From Oenococcus sicerae (lineage in GTDB: Bacteria > Bacillota > Bacilli > Lactobacillales > Lactobacillaceae): a DNA stretch of 64,000 nucleotides. Positions 35,073 to 44,097 of the stretch are shown here, piece by piece; within the stretch, counting starts at the first letter, position 1, and each line of letters opens with the position of its first letter. The DNA is taken from the NCBI RefSeq assembly GCF_004102045.2, contig NZ_CP029684.2, forward strand, positions 62,001 through 126,000. Direction: 5' to 3'. The notes beneath the pieces are model-generated. The model was not told where the DNA came from. It was given only the letters and a program-made list of their open reading frames with translations, and ran no database searches. Made by a program: the position numbers and the translations under genes.

Positions 35073-35101
35073 AATATAAAACTTCACAATCTAAATGTCA
35101 A
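35073..35101 (-). promoter_or_regulatory. adhE promoter
   Basis: TTGACA and TATATT on the minus strand, exactly 17 bases apart. Confidence 0.82.
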
Positions 35102-35140
35102 TAGATGTTTGTAAAAAAAATCACTAATTATTTTTCTTAA

Positions 35141-35168
35141 TAAAAAAGCTGCCTTTTACAGGCAGCTT
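35141..35168 (-). terminator. terminator after ackA
   Basis: On the minus strand AAGCTGCC-TGTAAAA-GGCAGCTT is followed by TTTTATT. Confidence 0.88.
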
Positions 35169-35173
35169 GTAAA

Positions 35174-36367
35174 TTATTTCATCAGTCGTTGAACGTCCCG
35201 AGCAATTTCTAGTTCTTCGTTAGTTGGAATCATAAAGGCTTTGATTTTAGAATCAGCAGTCGTAATTTCCGTAGCCGATCCCCGTTTCGAATTCGCTTCT
35301 TCATCTAATTTAACACCTAAAAATGCTAATTTATCGATGACCATCTTTCTAACCGGAATTGAATTTTCGCCAATACCAGCTGTAAAGACCAAAGCATCTG
35401 CCCCCTGCAGTTCAAAGTAATATTGGCCAATGTAGTCTACAACTCTGTCAACAAACATATCGACTGCCAGTTTGGCATGGTCATTGGTGTCATAAACATC
35501 AAGCAAATCACGCATATCACTGGAAATCGTCGAAACGCCTAACAAGCCAGATTTGTGATTTAAAATATCTAACGTTTCCTGATCAGAAAGACCTTCTTTG
35601 CCTTTAACGTAATTCATCAGCGAGTAATCAACATCCCCAGAACGTGTTGCCATCATCAGTCCGGCTAAAGGAGAAAAGCCCATCGAGGTATCATAAGATT
35701 TACCATTTTTAATCGCTGTTATTGAAGCGCCAGCACCTAGATGCATTGTGATCAGCTTTAAGTCTTCCAATGGTTTACCTAAAAGCTTAGCTGCTTGTTC
35801 GGCAACGTATTTATGAGAGGTACCATGAGCACCATATCGACGCACACCGTATTTTGTGTAATATTCGTAAGGAATCGCATATAAATAGTTTTCTTTGGGC
35901 ATTGTTTGATGAAAAGCTGTATCGAAAACAACAACTTCAACAGCTTCAGGAATGATCTTTGAAAAAGCCCTGATTCCAAGTGCATTAGCTGCGTTATGCA
36001 AGGGTGCATAAGCCGCCAGCCGCTCAACTTTCTTCAAAACCTCATCATCGACCAAAACTGATTTGTTGAACCATTCTCCACCAGCAACAACACGGTGACC
36101 AATACCTTTGATTTCATTGAAATCTTTCACGATACCAAGTTCTTTAAACTGAGCAAGCATAAAATTGATCGCTTGTTCATGATCATCGAATTCCTGGCGG
36201 CTTTTATGTTTTTCGCCATTTAACTTAATCGTGACATTATCATCCTGATCAAGGCCTGCACCAATTCTTTCAATAACGCCTTCAGCAATAACATCCTCTT
36301 CGGGCATATTCAGTAATTTAAATTTTAATGACGATGATCCAGCATTAACTGATAATATTTTTGTCAT
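35174..36367 (-). CDS. ackA: acetate kinase
   Basis: 397 residues, full length. ASKHA-fold signatures VNAGSSSLKF at the start, GHRVVAGGEWF, VFDTAFHQTMP, GAHGTSHKYV, LGAGASITAI and FTAGIGENS. It converts acetyl phosphate and ADP to acetate and ATP, the energy-yielding branch of heterofermentation that competes with AdhE. It follows ytxK by six bases, at the end of the comG operon as in Bacillus and many lactic acid bacteria. Confidence 0.97.
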   Translation of the reverse strand: MTKILSVNAGSSSLKFKLLNMPEEDVIAEGVIERIGAGLDQDDNVTIKLNGEKHKSRQEFDDHEQAINFMLAQFKELGIVKDFNEIKGIGHRVVAGGEWFNKSVLVDDEVLKKVERLAAYAPLHNAANALGIRAFSKIIPEAVEVVVFDTAFHQTMPKENYLYAIPYEYYTKYGVRRYGAHGTSHKYVAEQAAKLLGKPLEDLKLITMHLGAGASITAIKNGKSYDTSMGFSPLAGLMMATRSGDVDYSLMNYVKGKEGLSDQETLDILNHKSGLLGVSTISSDMRDLLDVYDTNDHAKLAVDMFVDRVVDYIGQYYFELQGADALVFTAGIGENSIPVRKMVIDKLAFLGVKLDEEANSKRGSATEITTADSKIKAFMIPTNEELEIARDVQRLMK

Positions 36368-36373
36368 ACGACC

Positions 36374-37171
36374 TCACAAATTTTCTTTCTTCCAATTTTC
36401 AAGCTGCGAAATAAACTTAGAAAAATTTTCTTTATTTGAAAGCTCTGGGATTTGAGCAAGCAAAACCTGAGCAACTACCTTTTCATTATCCGCTTTTCGT
36501 TGAAGAATGAGAAGGCTTAAACTCGTTTCAATATGTTTAAACAGGCTCGTTGGTAATTTAAGGATTGCGATCAATTGTAATTCTGAGTGTTTTTTTAATA
36601 AATTTGCGAAATCAGTTGACTGTAGATCAGCACTATTAACCAGTAAGATCGCCGATTCACCGTCCTTCAAATTACTTTCTTGCAACATGCGATTACTTTC
36701 TGCGGTAAAATCAATGCCCAAAATACGGCTGATAATTATTTTTTTTGCATTCGGTGATTTGAAATCAAAATGATAAAGATCGGATAACTTTTTAATATCA
36801 GCGTTAATATTCGGATCATCAGACTTGCCATACAAGCTAAAAGTTCCTTTTAATTGACTGGCAAATTGGAAAAGTAAATCCGGAAAAACAACCGCTGGAT
36901 CAAAAATATTATCTTCAAGTAAACCAAGTTTGCTAGTGATCAGCGCCATTAAGTCACCAATAACAGCGGGTGTCAGACGATTTGATAATACTAAATTTTG
37001 ATTGAATCTTTTAGCAAAAAAAAGATTAAAAGCATTCACAAGTTCTTTTTGAGAAAAAGAACTGAAATCCAGTTTTCCAGCTGCATCAATCACACTATTC
37101 GGATCAACAAAGTCTGTGCTAATATTCTCATCTAAAAGTTGAACTATTTTAACTAAATTTTCAGTATGCAT
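36374..37171 (-). CDS. degenerate YtxK-like methyltransferase
   Basis: 265 residues at the position of YtxK (class I N6-type methyltransferase, normally about 330 residues) between comGG and ackA. The N-terminal helical part and RLTPAVIGDLMALI fit the family. The SAM motif DPAVGTGNLL is changed to DPAVVFPDLL (91-100), and the region carrying the N/D-PP-Y catalytic motif seems to be missing. The C-terminal LQLIAILKLPTSLFKHIETSLSLLILQRK still matches. It is probably no longer a methyltransferase. Confidence 0.7.
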   Translation of the reverse strand: MHTENLVKIVQLLDENISTDFVDPNSVIDAAGKLDFSSFSQKELVNAFNLFFAKRFNQNLVLSNRLTPAVIGDLMALITSKLGLLEDNIFDPAVVFPDLLFQFASQLKGTFSLYGKSDDPNINADIKKLSDLYHFDFKSPNAKKIIISRILGIDFTAESNRMLQESNLKDGESAILLVNSADLQSTDFANLLKKHSELQLIAILKLPTSLFKHIETSLSLLILQRKADNEKVVAQVLLAQIPELSNKENFSKFISQLENWKKENL

Positions 37172-37180
37172 ACTTTCATC

Positions 37181-37387
37181 TTAAGGATTTTCATCATTTT
37201 CAACAAGCTGATCGTTTTTGTTTCCATAGCAATGTGTAATATTTTGAAGCGCCGTTATTTGATTAGCATGAATCAGGGCCAAACCTAGAGATAATCCAGT
37301 GAAAAGAAAGATCAGGATGATCGTTGTCAAAAGTACATAGCTATTCTTCTTTCGGCTGATACTTTGCCAGCAATAAAGTCGTTTCAT
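37181..37387 (-). CDS. comGG: ComGG-like minor pseudopilin (short)
   Basis: 68 residues. SRKKNSYVLLTTIILIFLFTGLSLG near the N-terminus resembles a pseudopilin start, and position as last gene of the comG set supports the name; the rest is not conserved. The ATG at 37387 has GGAG six bases upstream and lies inside comGF. Confidence 0.65.
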   Translation of the reverse strand: MKRLYCWQSISRKKNSYVLLTTIILIFLFTGLSLGLALIHANQITALQNITHCYGNKNDQLVENDENP

Positions 37388-37781
37388 AATTTTCTCCACT
37401 ATCGAATAATAAAGAGAAGTGTACTTTATTATCGTTTACAGTTAATTTGAATTTATCGACAGCAGCCAGCATCGGCATCGTACCACCATCGCTAGTTGTT
37501 AATTGTAGAATATGATTTTTCAAACGTAAAAATATTTTCTGTTTAATTTTATCTTCAGAAACAAAATAAATTTGTTGTGATTTTTCGTCAGACCAATAAT
37601 ACGCGCGATCATTGTTTTCTAATTGCATCAGCATTCTGTGATAACTGATTAAATTCGTAGTTGCTTTCTCTTGATTCGTGTACTGGACGGCAAACTGGAT
37701 CAAGAATAAAATGATTGCAAAAATACCAAGCGAAATAACCGTTTCAATGATTGTGAATGATTTTTGTCTATTTTTGGGCAT
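37341..37781 (-). CDS. comGF: ComGF minor pseudopilin
   Basis: 146 residues. Type IV pilin-like start KSFTIIETVISLGIFAIILF with E at position +5 of the mature form. The C-terminal part matches ComGF (YYWSDEKSQQIYFVSEDKI, VHFSLLFDSG). It is a minor component of the competence pilus for DNA uptake. Overlaps comGE and comGG. Confidence 0.82.
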   Translation of the reverse strand: MPKNRQKSFTIIETVISLGIFAIILFLIQFAVQYTNQEKATTNLISYHRMLMQLENNDRAYYWSDEKSQQIYFVSEDKIKQKIFLRLKNHILQLTTSDGGTMPMLAAVDKFKLTVNDNKVHFSLLFDSGENYETTLLLAKYQPKEE

Positions 37782-37947
37782 AAAATTTTGTTTCTAATTG
37801 CGTTCGCTGCCGATTGATTTGAATTTTTAACCTAGTAATTTGCTGTCTCTGCTGACTTTGCAGATCCAGCAAAAAGAAAATCGCCAATGTTGCGATAGAC
37901 AAAGCGATCAATGTTTCAACGAGTACAAAAGATTTTTTTCGACTCAT
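37768..37947 (-). CDS. comGE: ComGE-like minor pseudopilin
   Basis: A 59-residue frame between comGD and comGF. The start KSFVLVETLIALSIATLAIF is a prepilin motif with Glu at +5, followed by a charged helical part (QSQQRQQITRLKIQINRQR). Its ATG overlaps the comGD stop (ATGA) and its end overlaps comGF, so translation is coupled. The size and position fit ComGE. Confidence 0.75.
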   Translation of the reverse strand: MSRKKSFVLVETLIALSIATLAIFFLLDLQSQQRQQITRLKIQINRQRTQLETKFYAQK

Positions 37948-38360
37948 TTGCTTTTCTCCACACGATAATTCCCAAATCCTAATGAATAAATCAATGAAAA
38001 TTTTCTATCACCCTCCGGATTAGAAAAAATAAGTGTCATCGGTGCAACATAGCCATTGGCTTTAATTACCATCTTACGGCTCGGTGCCAGTATTTCTTTC
38101 GGTATTGCTAATCGCTGCAATCGTTTGTGACAGTCCGAAAAATAAATATCATTTTGATTGAAAATCAGTTCAGTATCCCGGTTGCTTCGCTGTGCCGATA
38201 ATTGTGCCTGGCTATAAAAAGACTCATATTTTTTCAAAAAACTTTTGGTTACTTGTTTTTCAGTCGGACGTGGCAGGCTGACGGCAATCGCACAGAGAAA
38301 AGCAATGATCGACAAAACGATCAACGATTCTAAAAGTGTGAAAGCTTTATTTCGAAACAT
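37944..38360 (-). CDS. comGD: ComGD minor pseudopilin
   Basis: 138 residues. Prepilin start NKAFTLLESLIVLSIIAFLC, cleaved before the Phe by ComC-type peptidase, followed by a ComGD-like globular part. Overlaps comGC by 14 bases. Confidence 0.88.
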   Translation of the reverse strand: MFRNKAFTLLESLIVLSIIAFLCAIAVSLPRPTEKQVTKSFLKKYESFYSQAQLSAQRSNRDTELIFNQNDIYFSDCHKRLQRLAIPKEILAPSRKMVIKANGYVAPMTLIFSNPEGDRKFSLIYSLGFGNYRVEKSK

Positions 38361-38676
38361 TCGTCCCGCTGATCTTGATGCCTAATTCTTGAGCCTTTTT
38401 AGCCTGTTTATCTGTCAAATATTTATCTGAAACCAGGTCGGCATAAGTAACATCATTATCGTCTGTTTCATTTTCATAGAGACTGACTTGTGTTTGCACG
38501 ACCGAAACCATCGCATCAGATTGAGTAGCAGCTGCTTTTTTACGCTGATTATTTAAATTCGGCAAAATTAAGAGCATCAGCAAGCTGATAATAAATAAGA
38601 CCACGGCCATTTCAATCAATGTGAAAGCTGTTTTTTTATGCTTGATTTTCCCTAAAATAGTTTTAATTTGTTTCAT
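38347..38676 (-). CDS. comGC: ComGC major pseudopilin
   Basis: 109 residues. Prepilin start KTAFTLIEMAVVLFIISLLMLLILPNL, then the ComGC pattern VQTQVSLYENETDD and YLTDKQAKKA. It is the main subunit of the transformation pilus. Overlaps comGB and comGD. Confidence 0.93.
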   Translation of the reverse strand: MKQIKTILGKIKHKKTAFTLIEMAVVLFIISLLMLLILPNLNNQRKKAAATQSDAMVSVVQTQVSLYENETDDNDVTYADLVSDKYLTDKQAKKAQELGIKISGTNVSK

Positions 38677-39716
38677 TGACTGAGTCCTCCTAGTGTTTGA
38701 TACATGGGCATTAACATTGATAAGTACAAAAAGACGATTCCGAGACCGACAAGCGCAAAACTAAGCGGCTGTACTAATCCGATCAAACGATCGACACTGC
38801 TTAAAAATTTCGTATAAATAATTTTCGAATAAACTTGAAGATTACGTTTTAAAAGCTTTTCATCTGATCCTTGTTGAAAATAAATATTGATTGTTGGATC
38901 AAGAAAAGCCAATTCTTCAAAAAAATCAGATAAGTTTTGACCTTTTTCCAACATTTCAACCATCTTGCAGGCAAATTCGGATTCAACAGACTGAATTTTA
39001 TTTTCAGCAATATCTCTTGCGATCTGAGAAATTTGCAATCCTGAAGAAGTCAGCATGGAAAGCTGCAAAGAAAATTGATAGTTGACTAAATATGAAATTG
39101 TTTTACCGAATAACGGTAATTTTGTATAAAAAGTTATTTTTTGAATCTGCGTTAATTTTCTGAAAGTGACGTATTTATATCCAACGATTAACAAGATGCT
39201 TGAGATAATGGCAACCATTTTGATCCAAAAAAAGGAATCAACGGGTTCGTTACTTGCTTGATCCGACCAGCTGGACAAAATCGGTAATAAAAATATTTTG
39301 ACTGCAACGGCTATCAAAAACAATAAAATCACTAAAATTAAAGGGTATTTCAAAATCTGTTTAATTTTATTTTCTTGTTCCAGATTTTTTTCCGCAAAAT
39401 CAGCAAGCTGTAATAATACTGTTTCTAATTTACCGTAACGGTTAGCCATACCGATTTGAAAATTAAGCGAGTTATTTAAATACGGATGAACCGCCTGTGG
39501 AAAATCTTTTCCCTGGCTTAAATTCTGATTAAGTTTTTTCAACCATGCATCGTCAGGCGAAACATGCTCCATGAACTGTATTGCTTGATTAATTGAATAA
39601 CCAGATTGAATAAGCTGACCCAGTAGACTAAAAAAAGCGACTTGTTTTTTACGAGATAATTTGTTGATAGTCTTCGCGGGTTTTCGCAGAAATTGTTTTA
39701 TTTTTAAAGGCTTCAT
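38673..39716 (-). CDS. comGB: ComGB pilus assembly membrane protein
   Basis: 347 residues, GspF/PilC family with several membrane helices (about 125-150, 165-185 and the C-terminal 320-340). LGQLIQSGYSINQAIQFM is the first GspF repeat and LSMLTSSGLQISQIARDIA the second. A strong AGGAGG ribosome site precedes the ATG, which lies 68 bases inside comGA. Confidence 0.92.
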   Translation of the reverse strand: MKPLKIKQFLRKPAKTINKLSRKKQVAFFSLLGQLIQSGYSINQAIQFMEHVSPDDAWLKKLNQNLSQGKDFPQAVHPYLNNSLNFQIGMANRYGKLETVLLQLADFAEKNLEQENKIKQILKYPLILVILLFLIAVAVKIFLLPILSSWSDQASNEPVDSFFWIKMVAIISSILLIVGYKYVTFRKLTQIQKITFYTKLPLFGKTISYLVNYQFSLQLSMLTSSGLQISQIARDIAENKIQSVESEFACKMVEMLEKGQNLSDFFEELAFLDPTINIYFQQGSDEKLLKRNLQVYSKIIYTKFLSSVDRLIGLVQPLSFALVGLGIVFLYLSMLMPMYQTLGGLSQ

Positions 39717-40623
39717 CTAATACCTCCTTAAAATGATTTGCTAGAGGATATTGTTCAGATTGAAAAATTTCGTCATTTGTTTTCCAATCAGCAATGGCTG
39801 CCAAACTGTTATCTATTTTTGGCAGCAACCGTTGATAGACTGAAAGCTTTAAAACCTGTTTTAACAAAGATTTATCCACACCTAATTCCAATAAACGATC
39901 ACAAACAGCCATCGCAGAGTTAGCATGAATCGTAGAAAAAACAAGGTGACCGCTTAGCGATGCTTGAATCGTAGCCTGAGCCGTTTGCGCATCGCGAATT
40001 TCTCCGATCAGCAGAATATCAGGATGATGACGTAATGCTACCTTGATCAAATCTAGGTATGACATAGCAGCATCGTTATTTATCTGCAGCTGAATTGTTT
40101 TCGGATTTTTGATTTCAACCGGATCTTCGATCGTCAAAATTAAATTATCATCTGCGCGATCATTTAATAATTCATGAATAGTTGTCGTCTTGCCAGATCC
40201 GGTCGGTCCGGCAACAACCACGAGACCTTGAGCCGGCAATAATTGCTTGATCGCATGAAACTGCTTTCGTTGCAGCCAGAGCAAATCATGAATTTGGCGA
40301 TCATAAAGAATTCTGATAACCATCGTTTCTTGATTATTAAAGTTACCAACCGTTGAAATTCTTAAAGACAAATTTTCTCTGTCTAAGTACCAATCCATTG
40401 ATCCAACTTGTGGACGACGATTTTCAGCAATGTTCATTTGTGCTTTAAATTTTAAAAAGCTGAATAGTTTCAATGCTAATTGGCGGCTAATAATTCGAAA
40501 GCCTGTTGGCTGACGTCCGTTATGAAATTTAATCTGATAGTTTTCTAATTCTGGCAAAAGATAAATGTCCACGGCATTTGACACAATTGCTTCTTTAAGA
40601 ATTGTTTTAAAATAGGCTTGCAT
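39649..40623 (-). CDS. comGA: ComGA pilus assembly ATPase
   Basis: 324 residues, GspE/PilT-type secretion ATPase. Walker A AGPTGSGKTTTIHELL, the Asp box TIEDPVEI, Walker B HPDILLIGEIRDAQTA and a His box STIHAN. It powers assembly of the competence pilus. The zinc tetracysteine of larger GspE proteins is absent, as usual for ComGA. First gene of an intact seven-gene comG operon. Confidence 0.95.
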   Translation of the reverse strand: MQAYFKTILKEAIVSNAVDIYLLPELENYQIKFHNGRQPTGFRIISRQLALKLFSFLKFKAQMNIAENRRPQVGSMDWYLDRENLSLRISTVGNFNNQETMVIRILYDRQIHDLLWLQRKQFHAIKQLLPAQGLVVVAGPTGSGKTTTIHELLNDRADDNLILTIEDPVEIKNPKTIQLQINNDAAMSYLDLIKVALRHHPDILLIGEIRDAQTAQATIQASLSGHLVFSTIHANSAMAVCDRLLELGVDKSLLKQVLKLSVYQRLLPKIDNSLAAIADWKTNDEIFQSEQYPLANHFKEVLDEAFKNKTISAKTREDYQQIIS

Positions 40624-40663
40624 TTTTGGCTCCTAATAAATTAATACGTATTTTTAGCCAAAA

Positions 40664-40685
40664 TAAAAAAGCCCTCGCGGACTTT
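40664..40685 (-). terminator. terminator between ylbL and comGA
   Basis: On the minus strand AAAGTCC-GCGA-GGGCTTT (one G-U) is followed by TTTATTTT. Confidence 0.75.
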
Positions 40686-40692
40686 CTGAAAT

Positions 40693-41787
40693 CTATTTTG
40701 TGTTAATGATTTTGCCTGTTTCTAAGTAATTCAAGGCATCTTGAAAATTTCGCACTGGAACCAGTTTTAATTTTGGCGCATATTTCTTTTGAGCTGCAAC
40801 AGCTGTTTGCCAATTAGTCTTGCCGCCATCCAATTTCATATTTGCTTTAGTTGCTTTAACATAAGGCGAGAAGAATATGGTCGAACCGGCTTCTTGAGCT
40901 GCAATAATCTTTTTATCAATACCACCGATCTCCCCCACGTCACCTTTATCATCAATAGTACCAGTACCAGAAATATTGCGGCCTTTTTTAATATTTTCTC
41001 CCGATAATTGTGAATATAATTGCAGAGTAAACATAAGGCCTCCCGAAGGACCTGAGATTTCACCAACATTAACATTAACTTTTGGACTCGTTGTCACTTC
41101 GACATTATCAACTAAGCTAATACCAATTCCATTGCGGCCCTTCGGATAATCCTTACTGACTGTATTCGCTAAATGAATTGTTTTTCCAGACAAGGCTAGA
41201 GTCCGATTGTGTCTCAAAACTGTCAAAGTTACCGTCTTTCCTAAGGGTACCGTGGCTAGATATTTTTGAAACCCTGAAGCATTATCAAAATGCAGACCAT
41301 CAATCTTGGTTATTGTATCGCCAATTTTTATTTTTTTTGCAAAATGCGAATTCTTAGTGATCGTCGCAACATAGATACCTAAATAATTCGATTTGATTTT
41401 GTCAGACATGCCAGCAGCTTCGAAAGCAACCTCTTCTGCCGATAAAATAGCTGTTTTCATTTGATATTCGCTGATCGCGGCATATACTTCATCAGAAACA
41501 TTTCCTTGTACATCCTCTTTGGGCTCGATCGAATACCTGCTATCAAATTTGCTTATGAGCCAATAAAAATGATTCGCTTCTGATAAATAGACTGAGACAA
41601 GCCGCAAAGAACCCTTGGTTTTATCGTGTTTACCAGCTACGGTCATGAACTGATTGATATCGTCAGCCTCTCCGGGTGTTTCAACATAGGCATTTATAGG
41701 CAAAGCCAAATAAAAAGAAATAGCTACAACGGCCATCAGTCCAGCAAAAACGCCGCTAATGATTTTAATAAATTTTTTTTGTTTCAT
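40693..41787 (-). CDS. SepM/YlbL family PDZ-Lon-type serine protease
   Basis: 364 residues. One N-terminal membrane helix (about 10-30), a PDZ domain (about 130-190) and a C-terminal Lon S16 protease domain with S248 in GPSGGLMF and K293 in GGIDKKIIAA. In streptococci SepM trims competence pheromone; the substrate here is unknown. It overlaps coaD by four bases. ftsW-rsmD-coaD-ylbL is a common order. Confidence 0.92.
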   Translation of the reverse strand: MKQKKFIKIISGVFAGLMAVVAISFYLALPINAYVETPGEADDINQFMTVAGKHDKTKGSLRLVSVYLSEANHFYWLISKFDSRYSIEPKEDVQGNVSDEVYAAISEYQMKTAILSAEEVAFEAAGMSDKIKSNYLGIYVATITKNSHFAKKIKIGDTITKIDGLHFDNASGFQKYLATVPLGKTVTLTVLRHNRTLALSGKTIHLANTVSKDYPKGRNGIGISLVDNVEVTTSPKVNVNVGEISGPSGGLMFTLQLYSQLSGENIKKGRNISGTGTIDDKGDVGEIGGIDKKIIAAQEAGSTIFFSPYVKATKANMKLDGGKTNWQTAVAAQKKYAPKLKLVPVRNFQDALNYLETGKIINTK

Positions 41788-42257
41788 TTAGTTTTTAACT
41801 TTATCAGTTCTGACACGTTTTTGGGAACGAAATGACTAATATCAGCACCAAATTTAGCAACCTCTTTGAGGTTCGAAGAGGAAATATCTTGATAAATAGC
41901 TTGAGCAGGCAGCAAGACAGTTTCAACACCGCTTAATTGCCGATTCAGTTCAGCGATGTCTCGCTCATATTCATAGTCCTTGACATTTCTGATGCCACGA
42001 ATAATGACATCAGCCTCGATAGAGCTTACGAATTCGACCGTTAATCCCGGCATTTTAGCTACTTCAGCATTTTCGAATTCTTGAATATCATCTGTGATCA
42101 GCTTGATTTTTTCTTCAGTTGAAAACATGCCTGTCTTACTTGTATTAATGCCGACAGCTACAACAACTTGATCAAAAAGTTTTGCAGCTCTGCGGATTAC
42201 GTCCATATGTCCTAAAGTTAACGGATCAAAAGATCCAGGAAAAACAGCTTTTACCAT
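41784..42257 (-). CDS. coaD: phosphopantetheine adenylyltransferase
   Basis: 157 residues. FPGSFDPLTLGHMDVI is the nucleotidyltransferase T/HxGH-type motif, and ISSSNLKEVAKFG the C-terminal one. Fourth step of coenzyme A synthesis. Confidence 0.97.
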   Translation of the reverse strand: MVKAVFPGSFDPLTLGHMDVIRRAAKLFDQVVVAVGINTSKTGMFSTEEKIKLITDDIQEFENAEVAKMPGLTVEFVSSIEADVIIRGIRNVKDYEYERDIAELNRQLSGVETVLLPAQAIYQDISSSNLKEVAKFGADISHFVPKNVSELIKLKTK

Positions 42258-42260
42258 AAA

Positions 42261-42821
42261 TTAGTCCTTTTTGATTACTGTCAAATATGTAATGCCATAA
42301 TTTTTTTGTGCCAGCACACTGAAACCTGCAGGGAGATTATCGTTGACAGAATGGAAGCCATGCTCATCCGTTTCCGCCACAAGCAGTGCTTGGTCTGCAA
42401 GAAGACCGTGTTCCAACAAATCAAGAATATCTTTTGCGATATGCTGTTTTGCATAAGGAGGATCAAAAATAACAAGATCAAAAACAATTCTTTGCTCAGC
42501 AAATTGCTTAATAGCTTGGCTAGCAGGTGCTTTGATCATAACAAAACTATCCAAATTTTTCGTTGCTGCCACATTCATTTTAATCGTTTCGATCGCTGGA
42601 CCAGCATGATCCACAAGATAAGCTTTTTGATATCCTCTAGAAACAGCTTCTATTCCCAAAGCGCCAGATCCAGCATATAAATCAAGCACCAGATCACCTT
42701 TAGTATAGGGCGCGATCACAGAAAAAAGCGCCTCTTTGACTTTGTCTGTCGTTGGTCGTGTCAATTTGGATGAAACCATTTTTAGGCGCATTCCTTTATT
42801 TTTGCCAGCAACAACTCTCAT
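42261..42821 (-). CDS. rsmD: 16S rRNA (guanine966-N2)-methyltransferase
   Basis: 186 residues. MRVVAGKNKGMRL and RPTTDKVKEALF at the N-terminus, SAM site LVLDLYAGSGALGIEA and catalytic FDPPY. Overlaps ftsW by four bases and lies three bases before coaD. Confidence 0.95.
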   Translation of the reverse strand: MRVVAGKNKGMRLKMVSSKLTRPTTDKVKEALFSVIAPYTKGDLVLDLYAGSGALGIEAVSRGYQKAYLVDHAGPAIETIKMNVAATKNLDSFVMIKAPASQAIKQFAEQRIVFDLVIFDPPYAKQHIAKDILDLLEHGLLADQALLVAETDEHGFHSVNDNLPAGFSVLAQKNYGITYLTVIKKD

Positions 42822-44044
42822 TTATCAGCCTCCAAATTTTGTCTCCGCTGTTTTCCCGATAGCTTTTGGTTTTTATAAACACGTGATACGCTACAAGCGA
42901 TCCCGACCGAGATCGAACTGATCAAAAAAGAGGAACCGCCGTATGAAATGAAAGGAAAAGTGACCCCCGTCAAAGGCATCACACCAATGATTCCACCTAA
43001 GTTAACTAGTGCTTGAATGAAGAAATAGCTACCAATTCCATACAAAATCAAGCGGCCAAAATTATTTTTAATATGAAAAGCAATATAAAACATGCGGCCG
43101 ATCATAATCAATAAAACTGCCAAAACAATAAATAATGTGACCGATCCCAATTCTTCAACAAAAACAGCCATAATAAAATCAGTATTCGCCTCAGGCAGAT
43201 AACCCATTTTTTCAATCGAATTGCCTAAACCGACACCGAATAAACCGCCATGAGCAATTGCATAAAAGGAGTTTACCAACTGAAGTGATTGGTTCTTTGC
43301 ATATGGCCAAGGATCAATATAAATAAGCAATCGCAAAGCCTGATAATGTTTGGTTAAAAAGTGATTCGGAATCACCTTTAAAATCGACGGTAGCGCCACG
43401 TAGATAGCGGTGACTGAGGCGATTGCAGCAAAAAGATATCTTGGCTTTAGACCAGATGAAAATAAGACCACAGCCATTAGAAATAAAGCGATCAAAGCAT
43501 TGCCTAAATCCGGCATAATGAGCACCAACCCAAAATTAAATAGGACGAATAAAATTTGTGAACGTGTATATCCTAAAAAACGATGGTCACCGAAATTTTT
43601 GTTCGTTGACAAAGAGGGCCTTCGCAATTGCCGTTCATACTTATCGAGCCGATGAGCGGATAGTGAAGACAAATATAAAACCACAACAATTTTGAAAATT
43701 TCAGCCGGTTGAATGTTAAATAATGGCAAATTGATCCAACCATGTGCGCCGGTTCCAGCTGTTGCTGGCGCAATAAAGCGAGCAAACAAAAGTAATATAC
43801 AAGTGACTAATAATGCAAAACTAGCGACCTTTTGAGAAGCCAGCCATTTAATTTTGACAAAAAAACAAAAAAATAACACGATCAAAATACCAATCAGAGC
43901 AAATAATGATTGACGCATTAGAAAACTAAAAGCACCGGCAGAATAAGCAGCTGAGGCAGAAAAAACCATTAAAACACCAATTAAACTTAAAAATAAAAAT
44001 GGCCCAATTAAGAACCAGTCCAATTGTTTCAGGAATCTAACCAC
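42818..44044 (-). CDS. ftsW: SEDS peptidoglycan polymerase FtsW
   Basis: 408 residues, about ten membrane helices. Typical SEDS segments: FILMRQ-like FSFLMRQSLFALIGI, PAEIFKIVVVLYL, GLVLIMPDLGNALI, HGGLFGVGLGNS and PLTGVTFPFISYGGSS. It polymerises glycan strands with a class B PBP at division. The GTG start has no clear ribosome site. An extended -10 (TGATAGAAT) lies six bases before it, so the mRNA may be leaderless. Confidence 0.92.
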   Translation of the reverse strand: MVRFLKQLDWFLIGPFLFLSLIGVLMVFSASAAYSAGAFSFLMRQSLFALIGILIVLFFCFFVKIKWLASQKVASFALLVTCILLLFARFIAPATAGTGAHGWINLPLFNIQPAEIFKIVVVLYLSSLSAHRLDKYERQLRRPSLSTNKNFGDHRFLGYTRSQILFVLFNFGLVLIMPDLGNALIALFLMAVVLFSSGLKPRYLFAAIASVTAIYVALPSILKVIPNHFLTKHYQALRLLIYIDPWPYAKNQSLQLVNSFYAIAHGGLFGVGLGNSIEKMGYLPEANTDFIMAVFVEELGSVTLFIVLAVLLIMIGRMFYIAFHIKNNFGRLILYGIGSYFFIQALVNLGGIIGVMPLTGVTFPFISYGGSSFLISSISVGIACSVSRVYKNQKLSGKQRRQNLEADK

Positions 44045-44097
44045 CTATTTATTCTATCAGTCGCAATTAAGCTTGAAAACTGTGGCAAGATAAAAAC

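Noticed and set aside
40636-40650. TACGTATT upstream of comGA as a ComX/SigX (CIN) box
   Set aside because: Only six of eight bases match TACGAATA, and the sequence is a palindrome common in AT-rich DNA; a sigma-A-like TTGGCT/TATTAG pair is equally plausible.
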